Position numbers and translations under genes: made by a program
In this document: positions 1-9,613 of the stretch, in pieces
Position numbering within the stretch: the stretch's first letter is position 1
How the letters are laid out: each line of letters starts with the position of its first letter
The notes under the pieces: model-generated
What the model was told of the DNA's origin: nothing
Database searches by the model: none
Seen by the model: the letters and a program-made list of their open reading frames with translations, nothing else
Source of the DNA: Yonghaparkia sp. Root332
Lineage (GTDB): Bacteria > Actinomycetota > Actinomycetes > Actinomycetales > Microbacteriaceae
Length of the DNA stretch: 64,000 bases
Assembly: GCF_001425665.1 (NCBI RefSeq)
Contig: NZ_LMCX01000002.1
Coordinates: forward strand, 186,001 to 250,000
Direction: 5' to 3'

Positions 1-1264
1 GGTACTGCAGGTAGAGCCGCCACACCTCGCGGCGCTGGTCGACGCTCAGCCGTCGGCGGCGGCCGGCGCGGGCGAGGTCGGCGTACTGCTCGAAGGTCGT
101 CAGGCCGCGGCCCTTGATGACGTGCAGCAGCTCGTCGTGCCAGTACTTCGTGTTGCGGTCGAGCGCGGCGAGCGGGCCGCGCGCGCCGACCTGCGCCCAC
201 GCACGCGTGAAGGCCTGATTCGCCTCGGGCAGCTTCACGACCACGCGATGCCCGCGCTCGAGCAGCACTCGCAGCGCGAACTGGTGGATGCCGGTGAACT
301 CCACCCGGTCGGCCACCTCCGGCGCGAGCCGCGTCATGAGCGTGGCGAGCACGTCGGGCAGCGTGCGCACGTAGGTGGTGACGATGACGCGACCGGTGGA
401 TGCCCGAGCCAGGTACGCCGCACGATGCAGCCCGACGACCGTCTTGCCGCATCCTGCCGGGCCGCGGATGCGCGAGGGGCCGCTGAAGCTGCGCCGCACG
501 AGCTTCGCCTGGTCGGGGTGCAGGAAGGCCATCCACTCCTCGATGGGGGCGGCGAGCATCCCAGCCAGGAAGGTGTCGGCGATCTCGTCGAGCGTCAGCA
601 GCGGCTCGGCCTCGGTGACGATCGGGTCAGGGATGCTCACGTCGAGTTCGAGCGGAGCCTCGCCCACGAGCGGGAAGTGGTCGAGCACCAGGCTCAGCAC
701 GGCGTTCTGCTGGTGATCGGTGAGCCGGCGCCCGAAGCCGGCGATGTGCTTCGCCGCGGCTCGCTCGCCGACCACCATGAGGCCGCCGAGCCCCTGCAGG
801 GGAGTGGGCGGCATCGACGACCCGGCGAGAACGACGAGCACGTGCACCTCGCCCGGCGCGAGGCCGAGCTCGGCGAGGGCGGCTTCGGTGCTGTAGCCGA
901 CGTCGGCGAGGCCGCCGAGCTCGTCGGTGACGTCAGCCTGGCCGCGGAAGATGCGGCCCGGGGCGATCGTGACGTCTTTCCAGCCCTTGGTGTCGACGAC
1001 GAAGACGCCGCCGGGCCCGACGAGCACGTGGTCGATCTGGGCGCGACTGCCGCGGCGGGCTCCGGGCCAGCCGCGGTCGTGGAGGAAGGTGTAGCCCTGG
1101 GCGGTCAGCGGCGCGAGGGTGCCGGCGACCTGGCGCTCGGTGCGGTTCGCTACCATCCACCGCTGCGCCTCGTCGCGTGCGATGGCGGCGAGACGCTGGT
1201 GCTCGTCGGCGATGGCGACAAGACGGCGAGCTTCTGTGCTCGCAGACCGTCCCGCCTCGCTCAT
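1..1264 (-). CDS. NERD-domain UvrD-like helicase, C-terminus beyond window
   Basis: The reading frame runs open off the left edge, so only about the first 421 residues are visible. The start ATG at 1264 has a strong Shine-Dalgarno (AAGGAGG) just upstream. Residues about 45-130 look like a NERD nuclease-related domain, with QIDHVLVGPGGVFVVDTK carrying the typical Asp and Asp-x-Lys residues. A Walker A motif, GPAGCGKT, near residue 265 begins the superfamily 1 helicase core. Proteins of this layout are DNA helicases linked to repair or nucleic-acid processing; a defence role has been suggested for some NERD-helicases but nothing here shows it. Its left neighbour is unseen, and the gene to its right is an unrelated sugar regulator on the same strand. 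Confidence 0.8.
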   Translation of the reverse strand, partial: MSEAGRSASTEARRLVAIADEHQRLAAIARDEAQRWMVANRTERQVAGTLAPLTAQGYTFLHDRGWPGARRGSRAQIDHVLVGPGGVFVVDTKGWKDVTIAPGRIFRGQADVTDELGGLADVGYSTEAALAELGLAPGEVHVLVVLAGSSMPPTPLQGLGGLMVVGERAAAKHIAGFGRRLTDHQQNAVLSLVLDHFPLVGEAPLELDVSIPDPIVTEAEPLLTLDEIADTFLAGMLAAPIEEWMAFLHPDQAKLVRRSFSGPSRIRGPAGCGKTVVGLHRAAYLARASTGRVIVTTYVRTLPDVLATLMTRLAPEVADRVEFTGIHQFALRVLLERGHRVVVKLPEANQAFTRAWAQVGARGPLAALDRNTKYWHDELLHVIKGRGLTTFEQYADLARAGRRRRLSVDQRREVWRLYLQY

Positions 1265-1331
1265 GAGCCTCCTTGCTGAGTAGACCTCCAGTCTGAGGGA
1301 CGGGCGGTGGGTTCGGGCGGTCGCGCGTGAG

Positions 1332-1372
1332 CCCCGTTCGGGGGGTCTGCGTGGGCGTCGCGCGCCCGCGTA
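1332..1372 (-). terminator. Possible terminator hairpins after ROK gene
   Basis: Two short inverted repeats lie between the helicase start and the ROK gene stop. CCCCG-tt-CGGGG spans 1332-1343. An imperfect 10-bp stem pairs 1348-1357 with 1363-1372. There is no T-run, as is common in high-GC actinobacteria. They would end the ROK transcript before the helicase gene, but the pairing is imperfect. Confidence 0.35.
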
Positions 1373-1428
1373 GGCACTTTCGCGCCGAGGGCAGTCTCCG
1401 AACGCATCGCACTCGGCCCGCGCTTGGA

Positions 1429-2658
1429 CTACGAACCTCGAGTTGGGTTGATCGTGCTCGCGGTCGCGTCACCCGCCGAGAGCGGGTCGGCGAGCAAGCC
1501 GTCCCACGCGAGCTCGGCGGCTCCGATGAGCAGCCGCTGCCCGCCGAGCGCCGCGACCTCGATCGTCGCGTCGGCTGCGTTGACCGGTAGCGCCTGACCG
1601 AGGAGGGATGCCCGCTGGTCGCGGTCGGCCGCGCGCCACAGCGCCGCGAGATGGCCGCCGAGCACGACCCGCTCGGGGTTCAGTAGGTTGACGGCGCCGC
1701 GGAGGGCGATCGCGAGCCATCGCAGCTGCCGCGCGACCTCCTCGTGGACGGGTCCTCCGGCCTCCTCCGCGACGATCGCCGTGAGCAGCGCGCTCTCGAG
1801 CGCATCGTCGTCGGGGTGCTCGAGCCTGACGGCCGCCGCGAGCGCCGAGCGCGGCACGAGCGCCTCGAGGCACCCGACAGCGCCGCACGCGCAGAGCGGC
1901 CCGTTCGGGTCGACGCTCGCGTGCCCGAGCTCGCCGGCGTAGCCGGCGACGCCGTCCATGGGCTGCCCGTCGACGACGAGTCCGCCGCCGATGCCGCTCG
2001 GGCCGCCGTTGAGGTAGAGCATCGTCCGGGCGCCCTGCCCGGCCCCGAACGACTGCTCGGCGCGGCTGCCGAGGTGCGCGTCGTTCGCGGCGGCGACGGG
2101 GATGCCCAGGGCTGCCGCGAGCGGAGCGGCGAGCGGCTCCTCCCGCCATCCCAATCGCGGCGCGAGCCGCACGAGGCCGTCCTCGGTCCGCACGAGGCCC
2201 GGCACGGCTACGCCCGCGGCGACCACTGTGCTCTCGGGGTGTTCGGCGGCGAGCTCGGCGATCGTGCGGGCGGAGATCTCGACGGTCGCGGCGACGGTGG
2301 GGGTCTCCGACAGCGGCACCCGTCGCCGGGCGACGATGGCGCCGCCGAGCGACACGAGCGCGACGTCGATCACGTCGACCTCGGGGTTGATCGCGGCAAC
2401 GAGCCGGGCATCCCTGGGCACGACCCGGGGGCTCGGCCGGCCGACGCCCGCGCGTGGTGCGTCGTCGCGCTCATCGACCCAGCCGTGCTCGGCGAGCACC
2501 GCGACGAGATCGCCGATGGTCGAGCGGTTGAGGCCGAGGGCCCGCGTGAGGTCGGCGCGCGTGACGCCGCGGCGCAGGTGCACGAGCTCGAGCACCGCGG
2601 AGAGATTTCGGCGACGCACCGCTCCTGCGTCCATCGTCGTCGGCCCTCTCGTCGCCAT
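1429..2658 (-). CDS. ROK-family transcriptional repressor, probable xylose regulator
   Basis: The 409-residue protein has an N-terminal winged helix-turn-helix (about residues 12-65, with [19 protein letters not shown] as recognition region) and a C-terminal ROK sugar-kinase-like domain. That domain carries the zinc-binding signature [14 protein letters not shown] repressors of this size bind DNA until a sugar releases them. The gene diverges from xylA with 92 bases between, so it is probably the xylose-responsive repressor of xylAB and of itself. The ATG at 2658 gives a normal N-terminus but has no clear ribosome site. An ATG at 2634 is preceded by GAGAGGG and may be the true start (401 residues). 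Confidence 0.85.
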   Translation of the reverse strand: MATRGPTTMDAGAVRRRNLSAVLELVHLRRGVTRADLTRALGLNRSTIGDLVAVLAEHGWVDERDDAPRAGVGRPSPRVVPRDARLVAAINPEVDVIDVALVSLGGAIVARRRVPLSETPTVAATVEISARTIAELAAEHPESTVVAAGVAVPGLVRTEDGLVRLAPRLGWREEPLAAPLAAALGIPVAAANDAHLGSRAEQSFGAGQGARTMLYLNGGPSGIGGGLVVDGQPMDGVAGYAGELGHASVDPNGPLCACGAVGCLEALVPRSALAAAVRLEHPDDDALESALLTAIVAEEAGGPVHEEVARQLRWLAIALRGAVNLLNPERVVLGGHLAALWRAADRDQRASLLGQALPVNAADATIEVAALGGQRLLIGAAELAWDGLLADPLSAGDATASTINPTRGS

Positions 2659-2695
2659 GCGTCCAGTCTGGCGGGTCCGCAGCGCCCATGATACG

Positions 2696-2711
2696 TTGTG
2701 CTCACCAACAA
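2696..2711. promoter_or_regulatory. Candidate ROK (XylR-type) operator between xylR-like gene and xylA
   Basis: TTGTGCTCACCAACAA has matching ends (TTGT and ACAA) around eight bases. It sits 40 bases before xylA and 38 bases before the divergent ROK gene. ROK operators commonly contain TTTGTT/AACAAA half sites, and on the minus strand the right half reads TTTGTTGG. It is the only such element in the divergent promoter region. Assignment is by position and resemblance only. Confidence 0.5.
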
Positions 2712-2750
2712 ATAACGCGCACATCGCCGCGCGCCTCGAGGAGACACCCC

Positions 2751-3941
2751 ATGGCAACGACGCCCACCCCCGCCGACAAGTTCACCTTCGGCCTATGGAC
2801 CGTCGGGTACAACGGTGCCGATCCGTTCGGCGGCCCCACTCGCGCCCCCCTCGACGTCGTCCACGTCGTCGAGAAGCTCACCGAGCTCGGCGCCTACGGC
2901 CTGACCCTCCACGACGACGACCTCTTCGCCTTCGGCTCGAGCGACGCCGAACGCCGCGCGCAGATCGACCGCCTCATCGCCGCGACGCAGGCGACGGGCC
3001 TGAAGGTTCCGATGATCACGACGAACCTCTTCAGCGCGCCGGTGTTCAAGGACGGCGGCTTCACCTCCAACGACCGCGCCGTGCGCCGATTCGCGCTGCG
3101 CAAGGTGCTGCGCAACCTCGACCTCGCCGCCGAGCTCGGCGCACACACCTTCGTCATGTGGGGCGGGCGCGAGGGCGCCGAGTACGACTCGGCCAAGAAC
3201 GTCGGCGCCGCGATCGAGCGCTACCGCGAGGCCGTCAACCTGCTGACGCAGTACGTCACCGAGCAGGGCTACGGCATCCGCTTCGCGATCGAGCCGAAGC
3301 CCAACGAGCCGCGCGGCGACATCCTGCTGCCGACCCTCGGCCACGCGATGGCGTTCATCGAGACGCTCGAGCACCCCGAGCTCGTCGGTCTCAACCCCGA
3401 GGTCGGGCACGAGCAGATGGCGGGCCTCAACTTCACCGCCGGCATCGCGCAGGCGCTCGAGGCGGGCAAGCTCTTCCACATCGACCTCAACGGCCAGCGC
3501 GGCATCAAGTACGACCAGGATCTCGTCTTCGGCCATGGCGACCTCCACAACGCTTTCTCGCTCGTCGACCTGCTCGAGAACGGCGGCCCGAATGGCGGCA
3601 GCGCCTACGACGGCCCGCGCCACTTCGACTACAAGCCCAGCCGCACCGAGGACGAGATCGGCGTGTGGGAGAGCGCGAGGGCCAACATGCGCACCTACCT
3701 CCTGCTGAAAGAGCGCGCGGCGGCGTTCCGCGCCGACCCGGAGGTGCAAGAGGCCCTCGCGGCGGCCCGCGTCGCCGAGCTGTCGCAGCCGACGCTCGGC
3801 GAGGGCGAGAGCATCCGCGACCTGCTCGATGACACGACCGCCTTCGAGCAGTTCGATTCCGGCGCGTACTTCAATGGCAAGGGCTTCGGCTTCGTGCGTC
3901 TGCAGCAGCTCGCGACCGAGCACCTCATGGGCGCCCGCTAG
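2751..3941 (+). CDS. xylA: Xylose isomerase
   Basis: This 396-residue enzyme interconverts D-xylose and D-xylulose in the cytoplasm. Its length matches the short (class I) actinobacterial xylose isomerases. The catalytic His54 and Asp57 lie in [18 protein letters not shown] and the metal-binding AIEPKPNEP and [10 protein letters not shown] segments are all present. The start ATG at 2751 follows GAGGAG at good spacing. It is the first gene of a two-gene xylose operon with xylB 79 bases downstream, divergent from a ROK repressor. Nothing in the sequence looks damaged. Confidence 0.97.
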   Translation: MATTPTPADKFTFGLWTVGYNGADPFGGPTRAPLDVVHVVEKLTELGAYGLTLHDDDLFAFGSSDAERRAQIDRLIAATQATGLKVPMITTNLFSAPVFKDGGFTSNDRAVRRFALRKVLRNLDLAAELGAHTFVMWGGREGAEYDSAKNVGAAIERYREAVNLLTQYVTEQGYGIRFAIEPKPNEPRGDILLPTLGHAMAFIETLEHPELVGLNPEVGHEQMAGLNFTAGIAQALEAGKLFHIDLNGQRGIKYDQDLVFGHGDLHNAFSLVDLLENGGPNGGSAYDGPRHFDYKPSRTEDEIGVWESARANMRTYLLLKERAAAFRADPEVQEALAAARVAELSQPTLGEGESIRDLLDDTTAFEQFDSGAYFNGKGFGFVRLQQLATEHLMGAR

Positions 3942-4020
3942 CCCCACCCGCCCCCAGACAGGTCGGGGCGCGCGACGCCGTTTCGCCGCGCGCCTCGACC
4001 GACCCTTCCCAGGAGCCACC

Positions 4021-5445
4021 ATGACCCTCGTTGCCGGCGTCGACTCGTCGACCCAGAGCTGCAAGGTCGTCGTCGTCGACGCCGAGACCGGAGCCATCGT
4101 GCGCGAGGGCCGCGCGCCGCACCCCGACGGCACCTCCGTCGACCCGACGGCATGGTGGGATGCCCTCTTCGCCGCGATCGCGGACGCCGGCGGTCTCGAC
4201 GACGTCGCCGCCATCGCGGTCGCGGGCCAGCAGCACGGCATGGTCGCCCTCGACGCCGACGGCCGGGTCGTCCGCGACGCCCTCCTGTGGAACGACACCC
4301 GCTCGGCCGCGGCCGCCGCGGCCCTGATCGACGAGGTCGGCGCCGAGGAGTACGCCCGCCGCGCCGGCTCGGTGCCCGTGGCCTCGTTCACGGCCACGAA
4401 GCTGCGCTGGCTGCGCGACCACGAGCCCGACAGCGCTGGTCGCGTCGCCGCAGTGTGCCTGCCGCACGACTGGCTCACCTGGCGACTGCGCGGATTCGGA
4501 CCGGCGGGCGAGAGCACGCACGGGCCGAAGCTGGCCGAGCTCACGACCGATCGCTCGGATGCGAGCGGCACAGCGTATTGGTCGCCCTCGACGGGGCATT
4601 ACGACCTCGAGCTGCTCGAGCGCGCGCTGGGCCGTCGGGTTCGACTTCCTCGGGTGCTCGGGCCGCTCGAACGCGCTGGCGTCACAGGTGCGCGCGGTAT
4701 CCCGCTCGGCATCCCGATCGGATCGGGCGCGGGCGACAACGCCGCCGCCGCCCTCGGACTCGGCGCGAGCGCGGGCGACGTCGTCATCTCGATCGGCACG
4801 AGCGGCACGGTCTTCGCGGTGGCTTCCGAGCCCGTGCTCGACGCGAGCGGCACCGTCGCGGGCTTCGCCTCCGCCGACGGCGCCTTCTTGCCCCTCGTCG
4901 CGACGCTCAACGCGGCCCGTGTGCTCGATGCGGTCGCACGCCTGCTCGGCGTCGATCACGACGGCCTCGCCGAGCTCGCCCTCGCCGCGTCGCCCGGCGC
5001 CGATGGCGTCGTGCTGCTGCCCTACTTCGAGGGCGAGCGCACCCCGAACCTGCCCGATGCGACCGCGAGCCTCAGCGGCCTCACGCTGGCCTCGACGACG
5101 CGCGAGAACCTCGCCCGCGCGGCGATCGAGGGGATGCTCTGCGGGCTCGCCGACGGACTCGATGCGATCGTGCGCCACGGCCTCGAGCCTCGGCGCCTGC
5201 TGCTCGTCGGCGGCGCCGCGCGCTCCGCGGCGGTGCCGGCGATCGCCTCCGAGGTGCTCGGCCTGCCGGTCGACGTGCCCGACCCGGGAGAGTACGTGGC
5301 CCGCGGCGCCGCGCGGCAGGCGGCCGGAATGCTCGCCGGCGCGCTGCCCGAGTGGCCGCTCACCGTGCACGCCTCAGTCGAGCATCCGCCGCAGCCTCAC
5401 GTGCGCGCCGCCTACATGTCGGCCTACCAACGCCACACCCGCTGA
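4021..5445 (+). CDS. xylB: Xylulokinase
   Basis: This 474-residue FGGY-family carbohydrate kinase phosphorylates D-xylulose to xylulose 5-phosphate, which feeds the pentose phosphate pathway. The N-terminal [15 protein letters not shown] phosphate-binding loop, the AGQQHGMV segment, [11 protein letters not shown] and the C-terminal [13 protein letters not shown] adenosine region are visible in order. The chosen ATG at 4021 begins exactly at the conserved N-terminus and follows CAGGAG. Co-transcription with xylA and control by the divergent ROK repressor are inferred from spacing and order. Confidence 0.96.
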   Translation: MTLVAGVDSSTQSCKVVVVDAETGAIVREGRAPHPDGTSVDPTAWWDALFAAIADAGGLDDVAAIAVAGQQHGMVALDADGRVVRDALLWNDTRSAAAAAALIDEVGAEEYARRAGSVPVASFTATKLRWLRDHEPDSAGRVAAVCLPHDWLTWRLRGFGPAGESTHGPKLAELTTDRSDASGTAYWSPSTGHYDLELLERALGRRVRLPRVLGPLERAGVTGARGIPLGIPIGSGAGDNAAAALGLGASAGDVVISIGTSGTVFAVASEPVLDASGTVAGFASADGAFLPLVATLNAARVLDAVARLLGVDHDGLAELALAASPGADGVVLLPYFEGERTPNLPDATASLSGLTLASTTRENLARAAIEGMLCGLADGLDAIVRHGLEPRRLLLVGGAARSAAVPAIASEVLGLPVDVPDPGEYVARGAARQAAGMLAGALPEWPLTVHASVEHPPQPHVRAAYMSAYQRHTR

Positions 5446-5477
5446 GTTTCGCGACGTGTCGAGCATGCGGTGCGCCG

Positions 5478-6428
5478 CTAGTTCGTACTAAGCCGCTCGA
5501 TTACGAACTCCACTGCGTCGCGTAGTATCCGCTCGCGTACGCGGGGCCCGATGATCCCGAGTGTGCCGTGCAGCGTGCCGGCATAGTGCCGGAGCTCGAC
5601 AGCGACGCCTTCATCGATGAGCCGTCGCGCGAGTGCAAGCCCTTCGTCGCGCAGCGGGTCAAGGTCACGCGTTGAAATGAATGTCGGTGGGAAGCCAACG
5701 AAGTCCGCAAGCCGAGCTGGTGCCGCTTCCCGCGGCGGAGAGGATCGCGCGCTGCCCAGGTACAAGTCCCAGCTCCACTCCGCGAGCGCGCGGTTCCAGA
5801 TCGGCGTGCGCGTGAAGCGCTGCGACGACGCGCTCGAGAGTCGGTCGTCGACAACGGGCTCCTGCAGCACGATCGCCGCCGCGGGCTGGTCATCCGACGA
5901 ACGCAACCGGTGCGCGACGCCCATCGCAAGCGCGGCGCCCGCGCTCTCGCCATAGAGCGCGAGCCGCGACGCATCGACACCAAGTGACTCCGCATGCGCC
6001 GCGAGCCACGACCACGCGAGCGCGCAGTCATCGAGCCCCGCCGGGTACGGATGCTCCGGCGCGAGCCGATAGTCGACCGCGACGACCGTGCACGCCGTCG
6101 CCTCCGCGAGCTCGCGGCACACCCCGTCATACAGCGCCGCCGACCCCATGACGAAGCCGCCGCCGTGCACATGCAGCAGCGCGCCGCCCGACCGTACCCC
6201 CGAGGGTCGGTGGATGCGCAGCTCGACCCCGCGACCGCCGCCCGCGTCGACTGTCACGACCTCGGATGGCGCGGGGAGCCCAACGCCGATCGCTGCCTCC
6301 ATGGTCGCTCTGATCAGGTCGACGTCACCCGGGCGGTAGTCGGGAATCGCCTCGAGGTGCGCGGCGAGCTCGGGTCGGAGGAGCTCGAGCTGAGCATCCG
6401 CCGCCGTCGTCTCGCTAGCGCCCGTCAT
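5478..6428 (-). CDS. Alpha/beta-hydrolase, HSL-type esterase
   Basis: This 316-residue cytoplasmic esterase belongs to the hormone-sensitive-lipase-like family. It shows the oxyanion-hole HGGGF, the nucleophile elbow GESAG, the acid Asp in DLDPLRDEG and the catalytic His in AGTLHG. It has no signal peptide. Its start overlaps the end of the upstream permease-ATPase gene by 14 bases, so it is the third gene of a transporter operon. That context suggests it deacylates an imported ester or acylated sugar, but the substrate is unknown. A paralogous esterase lies at 9614-10630, on the other side of the transporter. Confidence 0.85.
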   Translation of the reverse strand: MTGASETTAADAQLELLRPELAAHLEAIPDYRPGDVDLIRATMEAAIGVGLPAPSEVVTVDAGGGRGVELRIHRPSGVRSGGALLHVHGGGFVMGSAALYDGVCRELAEATACTVVAVDYRLAPEHPYPAGLDDCALAWSWLAAHAESLGVDASRLALYGESAGAALAMGVAHRLRSSDDQPAAAIVLQEPVVDDRLSSASSQRFTRTPIWNRALAEWSWDLYLGSARSSPPREAAPARLADFVGFPPTFISTRDLDPLRDEGLALARRLIDEGVAVELRHYAGTLHGTLGIIGPRVRERILRDAVEFVIERLSTN

Positions 6429-8274
6429 CGATCACCGCCTCGCGAGGGCGCTCGATCTCGAGACCGGCCATGAGATGGATCAGGTCGCGCGTGCTCACCG
6501 AGCCGGCGTCGTCGTCGAACGAGACGCGGCCCAGGTTCAGCACGACGACGCGGTCGGCGATGAGGCCCACCGACTCGACGTCGTGCGTGATCATGAGCAC
6601 TGCAGCGCCGCGGTCGGCGAGCGTACGCGCCAGCCGAAGCACAAGCGAGCGCTGCCGTACGCCGAGCGCCGCCGTTGGCTCGTCGAGGATGACCACTTTG
6701 ACGTCCGCCACATCCGAGCGCGCGATTGCCACGCACTGCCGCTGACCGCCTGAGAGCGACGCGACCGGCGCGAGGTAGTCGTCGAGCACGATGCCGAGCG
6801 AGCTCAGCCGTGTCGACGCGTCGGCGATCGCCGTCTGACGGTCGAAGAACGCCAGGCTTCCGCGGCCGAACTTGCGCGGCTCGCGGCCGAGGGCAAGGTT
6901 GTAGGCGGCGCCGAGGTTGGGCGCGACCGCGAGATCCTGGTAGACCGTCTCGACGCCGCGCTCGCGCAGCTCGAGCGAGTCGAGGCCGTCGGTTGACTGG
7001 CTGCCGGCGAGCTCGATCGACCCGCCGTCAGGGGAGACGAGGCCCGAGAGCATCTTGATGACCGTGCTCTTGCCGGCGCCGTTGTCGCCGAGCAGGCACG
7101 TGACCTGGCCAGCGCGCAGCTGAAGCGACACGTCGGAGACCGCGGTGACGGCGCCGTACGACTTACGCAAGTTCTGCGCCGACAGGGCCACCTCGCCGGG
7201 CTCGACGTGGGCGACGAGCGCCTCCGGATCGACGAGCCCCTCGTCGCGCGCGCCGTCTACGCGTTCCTGGCCAGCGCGGCGTGAGCGCGCGCGACGCAGC
7301 TCGTTGAGTTGATCGGCGCCGAGGGCGAGCAGCAGCACGGCACCTCCGATGACGGTCTGCCAGTAGTCGCTGATGCCGACGAAGATGAGGCCGGCGTTGA
7401 GGATCCCGATCGTGATGACGCCGAAGAACACCCCGAGCGGGCGGCCGGTGCCGCCGGCGAACCCGACGCCGCCAAGAATCACGGCGGTGATGACCGCGAT
7501 CTCTAGCCCGACGCCGAGGTTCGGGCTCGCGCTGCCGAGGCGACCGAACGTGAGCAGCGCGACGAGCCCGACCGAGCCGCCCATGTAGACGTACAGGTAC
7601 GTGAGGTGGCGCGGCACGTCGATGCCGAGGGCGCTCGCGGCACGGGCATCCCCGCCGATGGCGTAGCTGCGCACGCCGCCGACCGTTCGTGTCAGCGCGA
7701 TCGCGCCGAGCAGGAACACGACGCCTGCGACGAGGATGACGACCGGGATGCCCGCCACGCGCAAGCGGCCCACGAGCTCGATCTCGCTCGGCAACTCGAA
7801 GATCGGTCGCGATTGCGTAATGACGAAGGCGAGGCCTGAATAGACGCCGAGCAGGGCGAGCGTCACGATGATCGGCGAGATCTTCAGGATGCGTACGAGC
7901 AGTCCGTTGACGAGCCCGAGCAGGAGCCCGAATGCGATCGTCGCGACGGCGCCGACGAGGAAGTTGTCGGTCGCGCGCATGACCCACGCGCCCGAGACAG
8001 CGACGAGAGCCATCATGCCGCCGATCGAGAGGTCGATCTGGCCCGCGATGAGCAGGCGGGCCATCGCGATCGCGGCGACGAGCGTGCCCGAGACGTTGAC
8101 GAGGATCGTCGACAGGTTGCCCGTGCCGGTGAAGTTCGGGTTGATGACGGAGAAGAGCACGACGAGCGCGGCGGCGAGGGCGATGAGCCCGGCACGCCCG
8201 GTGGCGCCCCCGATGTGATTCCGGGGGCGCCACCACGCCGCGAGCAAGGTTCCTCGCGAGGTGAGGGAGATCAC
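6415..8274 (-). CDS. CUT2 sugar ABC transporter, permease-ATPase fusion
   Basis: This 619-residue protein joins two parts that are normally separate. Residues 1 to about 330 form an RbsC-like permease with roughly nine to ten hydrophobic segments and the family motif AGQIDLSIGGMMAL. After a short charged linker, residues about 362-619 form one complete ATP-binding domain with Walker A GDNGAGKST, signature LSGGQRQ, Walker B VVILDEPTAAL and the H-loop MITHD. Classical RbsA has two ATPase domains; this has one, as in FrcA. The GTG start at 8274 overlaps the stop of the binding-protein gene by four bases. It should form a homodimeric importer with that lipoprotein. Confidence 0.88.
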   Translation of the reverse strand: MISLTSRGTLLAAWWRPRNHIGGATGRAGLIALAAALVVLFSVINPNFTGTGNLSTILVNVSGTLVAAIAMARLLIAGQIDLSIGGMMALVAVSGAWVMRATDNFLVGAVATIAFGLLLGLVNGLLVRILKISPIIVTLALLGVYSGLAFVITQSRPIFELPSEIELVGRLRVAGIPVVILVAGVVFLLGAIALTRTVGGVRSYAIGGDARAASALGIDVPRHLTYLYVYMGGSVGLVALLTFGRLGSASPNLGVGLEIAVITAVILGGVGFAGGTGRPLGVFFGVITIGILNAGLIFVGISDYWQTVIGGAVLLLALGADQLNELRRARSRRAGQERVDGARDEGLVDPEALVAHVEPGEVALSAQNLRKSYGAVTAVSDVSLQLRAGQVTCLLGDNGAGKSTVIKMLSGLVSPDGGSIELAGSQSTDGLDSLELRERGVETVYQDLAVAPNLGAAYNLALGREPRKFGRGSLAFFDRQTAIADASTRLSSLGIVLDDYLAPVASLSGGQRQCVAIARSDVADVKVVILDEPTAALGVRQRSLVLRLARTLADRGAAVLMITHDVESVGLIADRVVVLNLGRVSFDDDAGSVSTRDLIHLMAGLEIERPREAVIDDGR

Positions 8275-9452
8275 TGCGGGTTGTCCTCGTCCCAGTACTC
8301 GGTGCGTGTCTCGTAGCTGATGCCGCCGAGCGGCTGCAGGTACGTGCTCAGGCGCTCTTTGAAGGCCGTGGCCGGGTCGGCGACATCGGCGTTGTATTGC
8401 TCGATCGCGTCGGCGCTGTCGAGCTGCACGGCTTCGATGATCGTCAGCGACGGGATGGTGCGCCCCTCGATCCAGTCGGCGCCCCATACGCCGGCCGCGT
8501 AGCCGACGATCGCGAAGTTGAACGCGTAGGTGGCCTTGTACGGGCCACCCTCGGCGATGAGCTCGAGCGCCTGCGGCTCGCCGTCAGAGCCGAAGAAGGC
8601 CATCGTGTTCGGGTCGATGCCGCTCGCCTCGACCGCCGCTAGGGCGCTCAACACGACCGGGTCGGGGCCGACGACGATGTCGACGTCGGGGTTCGCCTGC
8701 AGGATCGTGCTCATCGAGGTGAAGCCCGAGTCGGGATCGGAGGTGTCCCACAGCACGTCGGAGACCACGTCGACGCCCGGCAGCTCGCCGAGCACGGTGC
8801 GGATCGCGTCGAAGCGCGGCTTGATGTTCGGCAGTGAGTCGAGGTTGAAGATCACGACGTTGGCCTCGCCGTCGAGCTCGCTCTCGACATATTCGCTCAC
8901 TGCTTGGGCGATGCGCTCGCCGATCTGCTCCTGGTTGGCGACCATCGGCATCGTCGACGGGCCGCTGGAGAGGGTGAAGACGGCGGCACCAGCATCCATG
9001 AGCTCGCGGACGACGGGGCGCTGGGCCGCGACATCCACGTCCCAGACGAACGCTGCGCCGACCTCGTTGTTGAGCAGCGAGTTGAGCTGGTCGACGTTAC
9101 GGGCAGGGTCGCCGTCGGCGACGGTCTCGGTGAAGTCGAGCCCGGCCTCCTCAGCGGCGATGCCCATCGAGCGCGACGTCGCGGCGAAAACTTCGACGTT
9201 GACGACGTTCATCGCCGCGGCGAGGCCGCCGGTGCGCGGCGGCTTCTCGCCGGCCTCGTCACTGGGCTCGAACGGCGTGCTGGGTCGGGTGTCGATGCCG
9301 TCTCCGACACCGGATGCTGCACCGGGGTCGTTCGTCGGACCGCCGTCGACCGAGCATGCGGTGAGAACGATCGCCGTGGCGAGGAGAAGGGCGGAGCCCG
9401 AGAGGGCGCGTCGGGCGCGGCCCAGTCGTGTGGTCAAGTCAACGCGCGTCAT
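8271..9452 (-). CDS. CUT2-type sugar-binding lipoprotein
   Basis: This 393-residue periplasmic-binding-protein-like (peripla_BP type 1) lipoprotein captures substrate outside the membrane for the fused permease-ATPase encoded next. The N-terminus has a basic start, a hydrophobic stretch and the lipobox LTAC. The mature region shows two-lobe RbsB features such as VADGDPARNVDQLNSLLNN and VVGPDPVVLSALAAVEASG. The ATG at 9452 is preceded by GGAGG. The ligand is not predictable; flanking esterases hint at an acylated sugar or glycoside. It is divergent from the second esterase gene, with 161 bases between. Confidence 0.87.
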   Translation of the reverse strand: MTRVDLTTRLGRARRALSGSALLLATAIVLTACSVDGGPTNDPGAASGVGDGIDTRPSTPFEPSDEAGEKPPRTGGLAAAMNVVNVEVFAATSRSMGIAAEEAGLDFTETVADGDPARNVDQLNSLLNNEVGAAFVWDVDVAAQRPVVRELMDAGAAVFTLSSGPSTMPMVANQEQIGERIAQAVSEYVESELDGEANVVIFNLDSLPNIKPRFDAIRTVLGELPGVDVVSDVLWDTSDPDSGFTSMSTILQANPDVDIVVGPDPVVLSALAAVEASGIDPNTMAFFGSDGEPQALELIAEGGPYKATYAFNFAIVGYAAGVWGADWIEGRTIPSLTIIEAVQLDSADAIEQYNADVADPATAFKERLSTYLQPLGGISYETRTEYWDEDNPQ

Positions 9453-9613
9453 TGCGCACCTCCAGGAATCGTGCTCGAAGCGGGCGGCCTCGATGCTTGC
9501 TTCAGGATGACCCGCGAAGGTGCGAGCCGCATCCGCCACGCGTCGCGCATTGGCGGCGGATATCCCGACGCGAGAACTACCCCGATCGCCCCTCGCGGGC
9601 GCATCCTGTTCCC

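Noticed and set aside
8275-8487. Upstream extension of the permease-ATPase fusion to 8487
   Set aside because: The added 71 residues are Arg/His-rich, overlap the binding-protein gene in another frame, and the GTG at 8274 gives a standard four-base overlap.
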